Assembly (NCBI RefSeq): GCF_007431345.1
Contig: NZ_CP041730.1
Coordinates: 4,464,001 to 4,528,000 of the forward strand
Direction of reading: 5' to 3'
Origin: Chitinimonas arctica
GTDB taxonomy: Bacteria; Pseudomonadota; Gammaproteobacteria; Burkholderiales; Chitinimonadaceae
DNA: 64,000 nucleotides
A model generated the notes under the pieces. The model did not search any database and was not told the origin of the DNA. It worked only from the letters and a program-made list of their open reading frames with translations. The first letter of the stretch is position 1, and every line of letters starts with the position of its first letter. Made by a program: the position numbers and the translations under genes. This document shows, in pieces, positions 1 to 8,546 of this stretch.

Positions 1-90
1 CGCATGAAGGTTCCCCGGAGCGCGGCAACCTGCCGACATCTGGAGAGTAGGCCATCCCGGCCGGTTTCTGAAGGCGGGATAAATGGGCCG

Positions 91-119
91 AAAAAAGGCC
101 ACCTTCGCAGGCGGCCTTT
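91..119 (-). terminator. Intrinsic terminator of pit
   Basis: A 10-bp stem (94-103 with 110-119, one A/C mismatch) closes a 6-nt loop. Read on the minus strand it is followed by a run of T residues (91-96). It lies just past the stop codon of the phosphate transporter gene and fits a Rho-independent terminator for it. Bases 1-90 show no other supportable feature. Confidence 0.8.
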
Positions 120-137
120 GGGGGGAGCCGGGTTGGA

Positions 138-1616
138 TCAAACAAACAACTTGGTCGCCAACCAGAACAAGCCACCCGCCATGGCGATGGAGGCAGGTAA
201 GGTGAGTACCCACGCGATCAGGATATTGCGCACCGTACTGCCTTGCAGACCGCTGCGGTTGGCCACCATGGTGCCGGCAACGCCGGACGACAGTACGTGG
301 GTGGTGGAAACCGGCAGGCTGAACACATTGGCCATGCCGATGGCGCCCACGGCAATGATCTGGGCGCTCATGCCCTGGGCGTAGGTCATGCCCTGGCGGC
401 CGATCTTCTCGCCCACGGTTTCGACAACCCGTTTCCAACCCACCATGGTGCCGAGGCCAAGCGCCAGGGCAACCGCGATCACCACCCAGGTGGGCGCATA
501 TTCGGTGGTGGTGGTCAGATCCTTGCGCAGCTTGTCCAGGTCGGCCTTGTCGCGCTTGGAGAGATCGGGCAGCTTGGAAATCTTCTTGGCGGTATCGTCC
601 AGGCACAGCAGCGAGCGCCGGACCTGGGAGCGGGTGTCGGGCGCCAGGTCGTGATAGTCGCGCACATTACCGACAACCAGCAGCAATTTGCCGATGGTCT
701 GCTGCGTTTCGGCCGGGTCGCACTTGAACTTGGGCGGCATTTCACTGACGTTATTGCCTGGCTTGCTGGCGGGGAACTGCTGCGCCAGCTTGGCTTCATT
801 GCTTTGGTAGAAATGCTGCAGATAGATGGCCGCATCGCGCGTGCGCTCGATCTGATAGGTGGTGGCGTCCACATCCAGGGCGAACTGGGTCGGCACAATG
901 CCGATCAACACCAGCATCATCAGGCCGATGCCCTTCTGGCCGTCATTGGAACCGTGCACAAAGCTGACACCCATGGCCGATAGCACCAGGGTCAGACGGC
1001 TCCAGAAGGGCGGGTGCTTCTTACCGTCCAGCGCGCGGCGGGTTTCCGGCGTCTTGTGCATTTTGGAAAGCGGCAACATGCGCAGGAAGAAAGTCAGCAA
1101 TAGCGCGGCCAGCAAAAAGCCCAGGGTGGGCGAGACCACCAGCGACAGGGCGATGTCCATGGCCTTCTTCCAGTTGATGCCTTCCGCCAAGGGGATGCCG
1201 GTAATCAGGGCGTTGGCGATACCCACGCCCAGGATGGAGCCGATCAGGGTATGCGAACTGGACGCGGGAATGCCGAAATACCAGGTCCCCAGGTTCCATA
1301 GAATCGCTGCGCTCAGCAGCGAGAACACCATGGCCAGGCCGTGGCCGGTATTGACGTTGATCAGGAGTTCCACCGGTAGCAGGTGGACGATGGCATAGGC
1401 CACGCCCACGCCGCCCAGCAGGACGCCCAGACAGTTGAAGATGCCAGACATGACAACCGCCTGCTTGGGCGGCATGGCCTTGGTATAAATCACCGTGGCG
1501 ACGGCATTGGCGGTGTCGTGAAAGCCATTGATGAATTCAAAGGCCATCACAAAACCAAAAGCGAGTACGAGGCTGGCGGCAATCCAGAAATCCAGCCCGG
1601 CGAAGAAGTCGAACAT
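138..1616 (-). CDS. pit: PiT-family low-affinity inorganic phosphate transporter
   Basis: The protein of 492 residues is predicted to be a polytopic inner-membrane symporter that takes up phosphate, probably as a metal-phosphate complex with protons, as known for E. coli PitA (499 residues). Both PiT half-signatures are visible: GFHDTANAVATVIYT near residues 31-45 and HGSNDGQKGIG in the second half. They are separated by a large hydrophilic segment (about residues 250-370) that corresponds to the usual central cytoplasmic loop, followed by further membrane helices. The gene is monocistronic, with a terminator directly downstream and a 410-bp non-coding gap upstream. No Pho-box was recognised. 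A PhoX-type phosphatase lies at the far end of the window, but the two are not linked. Confidence 0.93.
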   Translation of the reverse strand: MFDFFAGLDFWIAASLVLAFGFVMAFEFINGFHDTANAVATVIYTKAMPPKQAVVMSGIFNCLGVLLGGVGVAYAIVHLLPVELLINVNTGHGLAMVFSLLSAAILWNLGTWYFGIPASSSHTLIGSILGVGIANALITGIPLAEGINWKKAMDIALSLVVSPTLGFLLAALLLTFFLRMLPLSKMHKTPETRRALDGKKHPPFWSRLTLVLSAMGVSFVHGSNDGQKGIGLMMLVLIGIVPTQFALDVDATTYQIERTRDAAIYLQHFYQSNEAKLAQQFPASKPGNNVSEMPPKFKCDPAETQQTIGKLLLVVGNVRDYHDLAPDTRSQVRRSLLCLDDTAKKISKLPDLSKRDKADLDKLRKDLTTTTEYAPTWVVIAVALALGLGTMVGWKRVVETVGEKIGRQGMTYAQGMSAQIIAVGAIGMANVFSLPVSTTHVLSSGVAGTMVANRSGLQGSTVRNILIAWVLTLPASIAMAGGLFWLATKLFV

Positions 1617-2026
1617 AAGTATTTATATGGTTTTTGAGGATAGCCCGAGATTATCGCAGCAAAGTCCCCTTCCTTGCGCAAAACCGCACGGTGCCTTTGC
1701 ATGCCATGCCCGGAGCATATTGTTGGCAGCGCTTGCGCGCGGCGGACGGTTCCAGTCCCCAGGCCATTCATCGCATTCGGCTGCAGCTTGTTCCACAAGC
1801 TGGGCAAGAGAACAAGCTACCGAAATTGGCAAATCTCACCGTGCAAATGCAGACCCTTCACAAGATCGCAATAGGGGGTTTGCCGCATAGTTCTTCCACG
1901 CAACACACCGGTTTGCCATGGCGTGGGTGGTACCGATGCCAACGGTGGGTATGCGGTCCTTGCTTGGGGGCACAGGCTGTTCTGTGCGGCGAAGCATTGG
2001 CTCAATAAAAACTGGAGACAACTCAA
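1617..2026. other. Intergenic region between divergent pit and collagenase genes
   Basis: These 410 bp separate two divergently transcribed genes and should hold both promoters. A ribosome-binding site GGAGA (2014-2018) precedes the collagenase ATG at 2027. No convincing ORF, repeat or known operator was seen in the rest. Confidence 0.5.
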
Positions 2027-4312
2027 ATGGCATCACCGATTAGAAGGCGCAGCCTGGTCGCGCTACTGACAAGCTGCTTTGCCACGTTTAGCTATGGCGC
2101 CGCATTGCCCGATCAGCACCCCGTGCCCTTGGCCAAGCAAGCGGCGCATAGCCATGCCGGCGCCGAGCCGCAAGCTCCCCGCTTCCGCCAAACGCTGCCA
2201 CCTAGCGCGGAACAGGCACTGTATGACTTGCCGGAGTCGAAGAAGCCGCGCCGCGATCTATTGGATCCAAGCGTCCGCCAAACACTGGCAAAGGGCAACG
2301 CGACGGCCATGGCCGCACCGGTGGAATGCCAGGACATGGAACGCCTGATCAGCCACAGTGGCAACGAACTGGCCAACTATATCGTCAATCTGCCCGACTA
2401 CGAATGCCACTACGGCCTCTTTTCCTTGAACGCCCAACAGGCGGCCAGGGCGTATTCGCCGGCCAATCTCAATGCCGTAGCCAGCCGCTTCGTGCAAGAA
2501 GCGAATGGCTACGACGCCAGCAATCGTGCCCTGGTGAATCTGCTGATCTACCTGCGGGCAGGCTATTACCTGGCAAGCTCCGATGTAGTGGCCGAACCGC
2601 CGGCCTCGCTGCTGGGTGTGATGCGGCCCGCCATCAAGGGCTTGCTGGATGGCCGCACCCTGTTCAAGGCCAATGCGCAAGGGAGAAGTACGGCGGGTGA
2701 AACGCTCAAGCTGATCACCAATATGCACGACGAGGCTTATTACCTGCCCAGCGTGCGTAGCCTGGTGTTGCGCTATACCAATAGCGCCACCCGTCCGAAC
2801 GCCGTGGAAGGATTGCGGGAATACACGGCCGGCGCAGGCTTTACCGGCGTATTGACCGTATTCTACTACGCCAACGGCCGTCCTGAAGGCAAGGCCATCC
2901 TGTCCAACGACCCCAACTACGCTACCGCGCTGTATACCTTTATCAAGAATAACAAGACCGCATTACTGGGCACCAACGACGCATTCCAGCTCAGTGACGC
3001 GGCGCGCGAAACCTTCCGCTTCTTCCAGTACCCAACGCTCAGGGGCACGGTCAAGCCCATGGTGCAGGCCACGTTGGCCAGTTCCACCATGACCGGCAAC
3101 GATATGGAGCTATGGTTGGCGGCGGCGGAAGCGGTCAAGTACTACGACGAAGCGAATTGCAGCGAGTACGGCACCTGTAATTACGAGACGCGTCTCGCCG
3201 ATGCGGTACTGCGGTTTACCCATACCTGTAGCCCGAGTCTCCGTATCCGGGCACAGGAAATGACGCCCGAGCAGATGCAGGCGTCCTGCTCGCTGCTGGA
3301 GGGCGGGGAAACCTACTTCCATCGGATGATGAAGACCAACAAGGTGCCGGTGCGCGACGACAACAACACTTCCCTGGAAGTGGTGGTGTTCGACGATTAC
3401 AGCAATTACAACAAATTCGCCGGCGTGATCTTCGGTATCAGCACCAATAACGGCGGCATGTATCTGGAGGGGGATCCTTCCTACAGCAACAACCAGGCGC
3501 GCTTTATCGCGCATGAGGCATCCTGGCTGCGGCCGACCTTCAAGGTATGGAATCTGGAACATGAATACATCCACTACCTTGATGGCCGTTTCGATATGCA
3601 TGGGGATTTCGGCGATGGCACCGTCAAGCCGACGGTCTGGTGGATAGAAGGCATCGCCGAGTATCTGTCGCTGAAGAACAACAACCAGGCATCCATCGAC
3701 GCGGCAAGGACGGGCAGGTACCGGCTTAGCCAGATCTTCGGCAATACGTACTCCATGTCGGACTACACGGCACGTGCGTATCGCTGGGGTTATATGGCGG
3801 CGCGCTTTATGATGGAACGCCATCGTAGCGACGTGGATGCGGCCATCGCCAAGTTCCGTGTCGGCGACTATGTTGGCTATCAGACACAGATGGACCAGAT
3901 CGGCACCCGTTACGACAACGAGTTCGCCAGCTGGGTGCAAACCGCCAGTACCACGGGCGAGCCACCGCTACCGGGCAACCCCAAGTTGCCGGCCTGCAGC
4001 TCGAACAACTACCTGGGTAAGGGTTGTGCCCTGGTCAATTTGTCGGCAAGCGACCGCAAGTATGGTTATATTCTGCTGCCTGCCGGGGCGAAAAACCTCA
4101 AGCTATGGACCGATGGCAATTCCGGCGATGTCGATCTCTACGTGGGGCTGGACCGTTATCCCACCCCGACCTCCTACGATGTGGCCTCATCCAGCGTAGG
4201 TAACGACGAAAGCGTATCGATTGCATTGCCCACCAGCGGAAAGTGGTATTACATTCTGTTGAATGCAAGGCAGCCGTTTACTGGCGTAGCCATCAACGCC
4301 AGCTACGATTGA
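2027..4312 (+). CDS. Secreted microbial collagenase, peptidase family M9
   Basis: The 761-residue protein begins with a signal peptide (about residues 1-25, basic start then a hydrophobic stretch). A collagenase N-terminal (activator-like) region follows, then the zinc peptidase domain with HEYIH at residues 512-516 and the third ligand Glu541 within WWIEGIAEY. A C-terminal pre-peptidase (PPC) domain lies at about residues 670-761. This is the layout of Vibrio-type M9 collagenases, which cleave native collagen outside the cell. The start is supported by GGAGA 8 nt upstream. A GC-rich hairpin follows the stop codon. A PAS-AraC regulator lies directly downstream on the same strand and could control it; that link is inferred from position only. 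Confidence 0.92.
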   Translation: MASPIRRRSLVALLTSCFATFSYGAALPDQHPVPLAKQAAHSHAGAEPQAPRFRQTLPPSAEQALYDLPESKKPRRDLLDPSVRQTLAKGNATAMAAPVECQDMERLISHSGNELANYIVNLPDYECHYGLFSLNAQQAARAYSPANLNAVASRFVQEANGYDASNRALVNLLIYLRAGYYLASSDVVAEPPASLLGVMRPAIKGLLDGRTLFKANAQGRSTAGETLKLITNMHDEAYYLPSVRSLVLRYTNSATRPNAVEGLREYTAGAGFTGVLTVFYYANGRPEGKAILSNDPNYATALYTFIKNNKTALLGTNDAFQLSDAARETFRFFQYPTLRGTVKPMVQATLASSTMTGNDMELWLAAAEAVKYYDEANCSEYGTCNYETRLADAVLRFTHTCSPSLRIRAQEMTPEQMQASCSLLEGGETYFHRMMKTNKVPVRDDNNTSLEVVVFDDYSNYNKFAGVIFGISTNNGGMYLEGDPSYSNNQARFIAHEASWLRPTFKVWNLEHEYIHYLDGRFDMHGDFGDGTVKPTVWWIEGIAEYLSLKNNNQASIDAARTGRYRLSQIFGNTYSMSDYTARAYRWGYMAARFMMERHRSDVDAAIAKFRVGDYVGYQTQMDQIGTRYDNEFASWVQTASTTGEPPLPGNPKLPACSSNNYLGKGCALVNLSASDRKYGYILLPAGAKNLKLWTDGNSGDVDLYVGLDRYPTPTSYDVASSSVGNDESVSIALPTSGKWYYILLNARQPFTGVAINASYD

Positions 4313-4320
4313 TGTGACGG

Positions 4321-4345
4321 GTTCCCGGCGGCGACGCCGGGGAAC
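4321..4345 (+). terminator. GC-rich hairpin after the collagenase gene
   Basis: A 10-bp stem with one bulged G (GTTCCC-GGCG with CGCC-G-GGGAAC) closes a GCGA tetraloop, 8 nt after the stop codon. It lacks a T-run, so it may be a weak terminator or an mRNA-stabilising hairpin rather than a classical terminator. Confidence 0.35.
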
Positions 4346-4433
4346 AGCAAGTCCATGAAGCCACTGACCTGGGTCGGTGGTTTCTGCTTTGCAGACTGCG
4401 GATAACCGGTGCGAATGTGGAGTCTTCCCTATC

Positions 4434-5189
4434 ATGTCTGTGGGTAATCGACGAACCGTTTACGACCGCTATATCGTATCTGATCTGAATGACACACTTT
4501 TTGTCGAGTCCCTGTTCGATAGGCTGCCCGATGTGGTGTTTTCGGTGAAGGATACGCAAGGGCGTTACGTAGCCATGAGCGGCGCCTGCGTGCCCCGCTG
4601 CAGCCTGCGCGACAAGCGCGATGCCATCGGCAAGACCGCCTATGACCTTTTTCCCAACCATATGGCGGACCGTTACAGCGTGCAGGATGCCGCCGTGTTC
4701 TGCCGTGGCCGGCCGGTGGTCGATAATCTGGACCTGACCGTCTACAACGACAAGCGCACCGGCTGGTGCCTGTCGAACAAGCAATCCGTCTACGACAAGC
4801 AGGGTAAGTTGCTGGGCTTGATCTGCATTTCCAAGGACCTTACCGAGTTGACGCGCGAGGGCTTGATCAACGAACGCTTCGCCCAGACGGTCGACTTTAT
4901 CCAGGCCAATTACCATCGGCAGCTATGCCTGCAGGAGCTGGCCGAGGTGGCCGATCTCTCGGTAGCCCAGCTCGATCGGCGCATGAAGCGGGTGTTTCAT
5001 ATCAGCACCGGCGAGTTCGTCCGGCAGACCCGCCTGGATGCGGCCATCCATGCCATGGTGAGTACCCAGCGTGCCTTGGCCGATATCGCCGTGGAATGCG
5101 GTTTCTTTGACCAAAGCGCGTTTCATCGGCAATGCCGCCAATCGGTGGGCATGAGTCCGCGCGCGTTGCGCATGCAGGCCAAGGGCTAG
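4434..5189 (+). CDS. PAS-domain AraC-family transcriptional regulator
   Basis: The 251-residue protein has an N-terminal PAS-like sensor domain (about residues 15-140, with the segment LPDVVFSVKDTQGRYVAMS) and a C-terminal AraC/XylS helix-turn-helix pair (about residues 150-250, ending in CGFFDQSAFHRQCRQ then GMSPRALR). It is expected to be a cytoplasmic DNA-binding regulator that responds to a small ligand or redox cue. The start at 4434 is preferred over an in-frame ATG at 4377 because GGAG lies 11 nt upstream and the first 19 residues of the longer form do not resemble the family. It follows the collagenase gene on the same strand. The ligand is unknown. Confidence 0.85.
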   Translation: MSVGNRRTVYDRYIVSDLNDTLFVESLFDRLPDVVFSVKDTQGRYVAMSGACVPRCSLRDKRDAIGKTAYDLFPNHMADRYSVQDAAVFCRGRPVVDNLDLTVYNDKRTGWCLSNKQSVYDKQGKLLGLICISKDLTELTREGLINERFAQTVDFIQANYHRQLCLQELAEVADLSVAQLDRRMKRVFHISTGEFVRQTRLDAAIHAMVSTQRALADIAVECGFFDQSAFHRQCRQSVGMSPRALRMQAKG

Positions 5190-5389
5190 GGCGGCCGAGT
5201 CGCCTCGCCGTTCTCATCCATCCGTGTTTTCCGCATTTCATGCATCTCCCGGTGCTTTGTGTCGCGCCGGTCTCGTGGCCCACCGTTGCGCCGACTAATC
5301 TCTGCCCTGTCGAACCCCGCCACCTGTCGCGTCGCCAATAGGACGACCCGCATGGAGAGGGACATCATCACACCAGGGAGAAACAGCTC

Positions 5390-5800
5390 ATGTCCAGCAC
5401 CGAATATATAAGCAATATCAGCAAGGAAGCTACGGTCATCCGCAAGCCACGCCGTGGCGGCGGCTGGTTCAGAAGCCTGCTGCTGCTGGCTTTATTGTCC
5501 CTGCTGGCCGCCTTCGCGCTGGTCGCCGCCAGCCACGGCAATATCGTGGTGGATATCAACGGCGAGCCACTGAGCCAGCTGGAGATCGTCACGGCCAGTG
5601 CGGGCGGGATATTTGTCGCCGCGCTGGCCATCGCCCTTGCCGTGCTGCTGGTCCTGGCCTCCATGGCCGGCGTGGCCGTGGTGCTGATTCTGATCATGGC
5701 CGCACTGTTTGTGACCATGGTGCTGGCCTTGTCGCCGGTCTGGCTGCCCGTGGTGGCGTTGATCGGCGTGGGCTGCTGGATGTTGGGGCGCAGCCGGTAG
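5390..5800 (+). CDS. Small membrane protein of unknown function
   Basis: The 136-residue protein has a basic N-terminus (RKPRRGGGWFR), one hydrophobic segment at about residues 28-47, a short hydrophilic loop (DINGEPLSQLE), and a very hydrophobic C-terminal half with probably two further helices. AGGGAG lies 9 nt before the ATG and supports the start. It is monocistronic and I do not recognise the family. The topology suggests a small inner-membrane protein. The 200 bp upstream (5190-5389) show no other feature. Confidence 0.7.
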   Translation: MSSTEYISNISKEATVIRKPRRGGGWFRSLLLLALLSLLAAFALVAASHGNIVVDINGEPLSQLEIVTASAGGIFVAALAIALAVLLVLASMAGVAVVLILIMAALFVTMVLALSPVWLPVVALIGVGCWMLGRSR

Positions 5801-5894
5801 AGGTGCGGTTGCGCTGAGTTTGCATGCCGGTCCGGCTGGGGGCTTTCAAGGATGCCGACTATGTGGCTCCGTATAGAACTTCGATTTCTGGTAT

Positions 5895-5913
5895 GTTAAG
5901 GTAATACCTTAAC
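5895..5913. promoter_or_regulatory. Palindromic operator of the toxin-antitoxin operon
   Basis: A perfect 9-bp inverted repeat, GTTAAGGTA-A-TACCTTAAC, lies 19 bp before the antitoxin start codon. Ribbon-helix-helix antitoxins usually repress their own operon through such dyads, so this is the probable autoregulatory site. The dyad itself is seen directly; its function is inferred. Confidence 0.65.
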
Positions 5914-5932
5914 CTACTTCAAAGAGGCCGCC

Positions 5933-6223
5933 ATGACTGCTACTGTCATTCGCCCGGTGGCGATCAAGATTGACGAGGACATCAAAGCACGTGTGAAGCG
6001 TTTGGCCGAAGCTCGCCATCGCACGGCCCACTGGCTGATGCGTGAGGCGATCACCCAGTACGTCGAACGCGAAGAGAAGCGAGAAGCCTTTCGGCAAGAT
6101 ACGCTCAAGGCGTGGGAAGAGTACCGCAGCACTGGACTGCATGTAACGGCCGATGAGGCCGATGCTTGGCTGGCCGAGCTCGAACAAGGCAATGACATCG
6201 AGCCGCCGGAATGTCACGTCTGA
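5933..6223 (+). CDS. Ribbon-helix-helix (CopG-like) antitoxin
   Basis: The protein is 96 residues long. The N-terminal 50 residues (start MTATVIRPVAIKIDEDIKA, then VKRLAEARHRTAHWLMREA) match the ribbon-helix-helix DNA-binding fold of antitoxins that pair with ParE/RelE toxins: a beta strand with alternating residues, then two helices. The charged C-terminal part should wrap the toxin. AGAGG lies just before the ATG, and a perfect palindrome sits at the promoter. The stop codon overlaps the toxin start by 13 nt, so translation is probably coupled. Confidence 0.85.
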   Translation: MTATVIRPVAIKIDEDIKARVKRLAEARHRTAHWLMREAITQYVEREEKREAFRQDTLKAWEEYRSTGLHVTADEADAWLAELEQGNDIEPPECHV

Positions 6224-6501
6224 TCTGGTCGCGACAGGCGCTGCTCGATGTGCAGCTGCTCTATCGCTTCCTCGCCGGCAAGAACATCGATGCTGCTAAG
6301 CGCGCCGTCAAAGCTGTGCGGCAAGGAGTGATAGTGCTGGGGCACCAGCCAGGTGTCGGCCGCCCCATCGAGGATATGCCAGAGGAGTTCCGGGAGTGGG
6401 TGATCGATTTCGGTGACAGCGGCTATGTGGCGCGCTACCGCATCGACCCGGATGCCGTCACGATTCTCGCCGTGCGGCACCAAAAGGAGGTGGGCTTCTG
6501 A
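6211..6501 (+). CDS. ParE/RelE-family toxin
   Basis: The 96-residue protein has the size and pattern of the RelE/ParE superfamily: SRQALLDVQLLYRFLAGKN, a central GRPIEDMPEEFREWVI segment, and the C-terminal strands YVARYRIDP and VTILAVRHQKE. ParE members poison DNA gyrase and RelE members cleave mRNA. The GRPIE-x-x-PEEFRE pattern favours ParE, but the target cannot be told from sequence alone. It starts 13 nt inside the antitoxin gene. The pair sits between unrelated single genes, which is common for horizontally acquired modules. Confidence 0.85.
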   Translation: MSRLIWSRQALLDVQLLYRFLAGKNIDAAKRAVKAVRQGVIVLGHQPGVGRPIEDMPEEFREWVIDFGDSGYVARYRIDPDAVTILAVRHQKEVGF

Positions 6502-6582
6502 TGGGCTCGGTAACAACACTCGTTGGCATACCGGCTTACATGATGTAAGAATCCCCTTCCTCTACCACTCGAGCCCTGGTCC

Positions 6583-6885
6583 ATGCCGAACAAACCACTG
6601 CGTCACCTCGTCCTCTTCGCTTTCAAGCCACAGGCGCCGGTCGCCGAACTGGTGGCGGCGCTTTATGCGCTTCCGGCCGCGATCGAGGAGGTACTTAGCC
6701 TGGAAGGCGGCGAAGACGTCAGCCCCGAGAATCTGGCCCAGGGCTATACCCATGCGTTTCTGCTGACCTTTGCCGATCCGGCGGCACGTGACCGCTATCT
6801 GGTTCACCCTGCCCACGTCCAATTCGTACAGATGGTCCAGGAATGGGCCGCCCAGGTGCTGGTGTTCGACTATTTCGCGGAATAG
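6583..6885 (+). CDS. Dabb (stress-responsive A/B barrel) domain protein
   Basis: The 100-residue protein matches the dimeric alpha-beta barrel (Dabb) family. It opens with the strand RHLVLFAFK, has a central helix and loop, and then the diagnostic HAFLLTFADPAARDRYLVHP segment with the conserved His of the C-terminal strand. Members range from plant stress proteins to cyclases and oxygenases, and bacterial copies are mostly uncharacterised. No clear Shine-Dalgarno sequence is seen. It is a single gene, 81 bp after the toxin. The fold is fairly sure; the function is unknown. Confidence 0.8.
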   Translation: MPNKPLRHLVLFAFKPQAPVAELVAALYALPAAIEEVLSLEGGEDVSPENLAQGYTHAFLLTFADPAARDRYLVHPAHVQFVQMVQEWAAQVLVFDYFAE

Positions 6886-6963
6886 CGCCAAGGACCAAGA
6901 CGGGACGTCCGGCTTTGCGTATGCTGACGGGCTGTTTTTAGATTGCCGACCAGGCGGGTGAGC

Positions 6964-7293
6964 ATGAAGCATTACAAACTCGACAAGCACCAGATTCGAC
7001 CCTTGGCGCTTGGCCATGGCTTGGCCATGGTGACCGATATGATCACGGTGGAGGGCTATCCGGTCAGCTATATGTATCGCGATGAGCCGGAAGATGCCGA
7101 GGATAGCGGCTGGCGTTTCTTCGCCGGCAACGAAAGCGATGCCTACCTGGACAATCCCAAGCATTTCAGCTTGCTGGACGTGAATATCATCGCCAATTAC
7201 GACGAAACCATCATCCCCTTGCTTGGCTCGCCGGTAGGCGCCGCCTTCGACAAGGGTGAAGAAGGCGATACCTTTTACGACGTCAGCGAGTAA
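6964..7293 (+). CDS. DUF2185-family protein (immunity-like)
   Basis: The 109-residue protein contains the DUF2185 core: VSYMYRDEPEDAEDSGWRFF, then DNPKHFSLLDVNIIANYDE and LLGSPVGAAFDKGE near the C-terminus. DUF2185 proteins occur as soluble cytosolic proteins and as presumed immunity proteins in polymorphic-toxin loci. No toxin gene is adjacent here. The start at 6964 is chosen because GGGTGA precedes it and the family begins there; an in-frame ATG at 6943 would add seven residues. It converges on the BLUF gene with only 6 bp between the stop codons. Confidence 0.8.
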   Translation: MKHYKLDKHQIRPLALGHGLAMVTDMITVEGYPVSYMYRDEPEDAEDSGWRFFAGNESDAYLDNPKHFSLLDVNIIANYDETIIPLLGSPVGAAFDKGEEGDTFYDVSE

Positions 7294-7299
7294 TCCGGT

Positions 7300-7728
7300 T
7301 TAACCGCACTTGCCGACGACGGCTGCGGTAGCGATCAACTCTTCCAGCAAGGCGAGCGACATGCGCCCGCCGATGGCGAAGGGGTCCAGGCCTGGCTTTT
7401 CCGCGTACTTGAGCAGGGTGGATGGATTGACCTTGCTCAGGTTCACCTGGCCCATGGTCCAGCTGGAAAACAGCCGCTCGGAAATCTCCTCGAAATACAG
7501 CAGCTCGATATCGCAGTGGCGAGGGTCGCGGGCGATCCGGTGGTAGAGCGCCGATACTTCCCGGCGCCCGCCTTCCAGTACCTGCAGGAAGATATCGCCG
7601 CTGAAACAAAGAACGCCGGTGATGCCATGCTCGGGGTTGTGCTTGCGCGACTCGGTCAGGATCGATTCCATCGACTCGGCGCAATGTGGCTTGCTGGCGT
7701 GGCTGGCGTAGAGCAGGCGTACGAGCAT
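7300..7728 (-). CDS. BLUF-domain blue-light photoreceptor
   Basis: The 142-residue protein is a stand-alone BLUF domain that should bind FAD and sense blue light. The residues that define the photocycle are present: Tyr7 in LLYAS, Asn31, Gln49 in FLQVLEGG, and Trp90/Met92 in SSWTMG. The C-terminal extension (about residues 95-142) is the usual capping helix region. It starts 12 bp after the folE stop codon on the same strand, so the two are probably one transcript. It carries no output domain, so it must act through a partner protein. Confidence 0.92.
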   Translation of the reverse strand: MLVRLLYASHASKPHCAESMESILTESRKHNPEHGITGVLCFSGDIFLQVLEGGRREVSALYHRIARDPRHCDIELLYFEEISERLFSSWTMGQVNLSKVNPSTLLKYAEKPGLDPFAIGGRMSLALLEELIATAAVVGKCG

Positions 7729-7740
7729 GTTATGGCTTCC

Positions 7741-8466
7741 TCAGGATTTCTTGTTGGGCAGCAGGGCAAGGAATTCGCGGCGTAGGCTGGAATCCTTCAG
7801 GAAGGAACCGCGCATCACGCTGTTGATCATTTTTGCTTCCATATCCTTGACGCCGCGCCAGTGCATGCAGAAGTGATCGGCCTCCATGACGATGGCCAAG
7901 CCGTCTGGATTCATCTTGTCCATCAGTAGATCGGCGATCTGGGTGACGGCTTCCTCCTGGATCTGCGGGCGGCTCATGATCCATTCCGCCAGGCGGGCAT
8001 ATTTGGACAGTCCGATAAGGTTGGAGTGCTGGTTCGGCATGACGCCTATCCACAATTTGCCGACGATGGGGCAGAAGTGGTGCGAGCAGGCGCTGCGCAC
8101 GGTGATGGGGCCGACGATCATCAGCTCGTTCAGGTACTCGACGTTGGGAAACTCGGTGACGGCCGGCTGTGCCTGGTAGCGGCCCTTGAATACTTCGTTC
8201 AGGTACATCTTCGCCACGCGGCGGGCGGTATCCTGGGTGTTGTGGTCGCTTTCGGTATCGATGACCAGGCTATCGAGCACGGTCTTGAGGCCGGCTTGTA
8301 CTTCCTCCAGCAACAAATCCATTTCACCGGGTTCGATAAAGGCCGAGATATTGTCGTTGGCGTGAAAACGCTGCTGTGCCGCTTTGATGCGCGCACGGAT
8401 GCGGGCGGAGACCGGTTGCTGTGGCGCCGGGTCCGCGCTTGGGTGGGTGGGGGCGTCGCTGTTCAC
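7741..8466 (-). CDS. folE: GTP cyclohydrolase I
   Basis: This enzyme converts GTP to 7,8-dihydroneopterin triphosphate, the first step of folate and pterin synthesis. With the GTG start used here the protein has 241 residues. The zinc ligands are Cys127, His130 and Cys200, within TVRSACSHHFCP and HFCMHWRGVKD. The family signature around the SACSHHFCPI segment is intact. GTG at 8466 is preferred over ATG at 8505 because AGGAAG lies 6 nt upstream of the GTG, while nothing resembling a ribosome-binding site precedes the ATG. The N-terminal 40 residues are low-complexity. A BLUF photoreceptor gene follows 12 bp downstream in the same direction. Confidence 0.93.
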   Translation of the reverse strand: MNSDAPTHPSADPAPQQPVSARIRARIKAAQQRFHANDNISAFIEPGEMDLLLEEVQAGLKTVLDSLVIDTESDHNTQDTARRVAKMYLNEVFKGRYQAQPAVTEFPNVEYLNELMIVGPITVRSACSHHFCPIVGKLWIGVMPNQHSNLIGLSKYARLAEWIMSRPQIQEEAVTQIADLLMDKMNPDGLAIVMEADHFCMHWRGVKDMEAKMINSVMRGSFLKDSSLRREFLALLPNKKS

Positions 8467-8546
8467 GCGTTTCTTCCTGTTCTTGGCTAACGGCTGGTGC
8501 GGCATGATGAGATAGCTTTGGCGTACATATTGCGGCGGGGCGGTGC

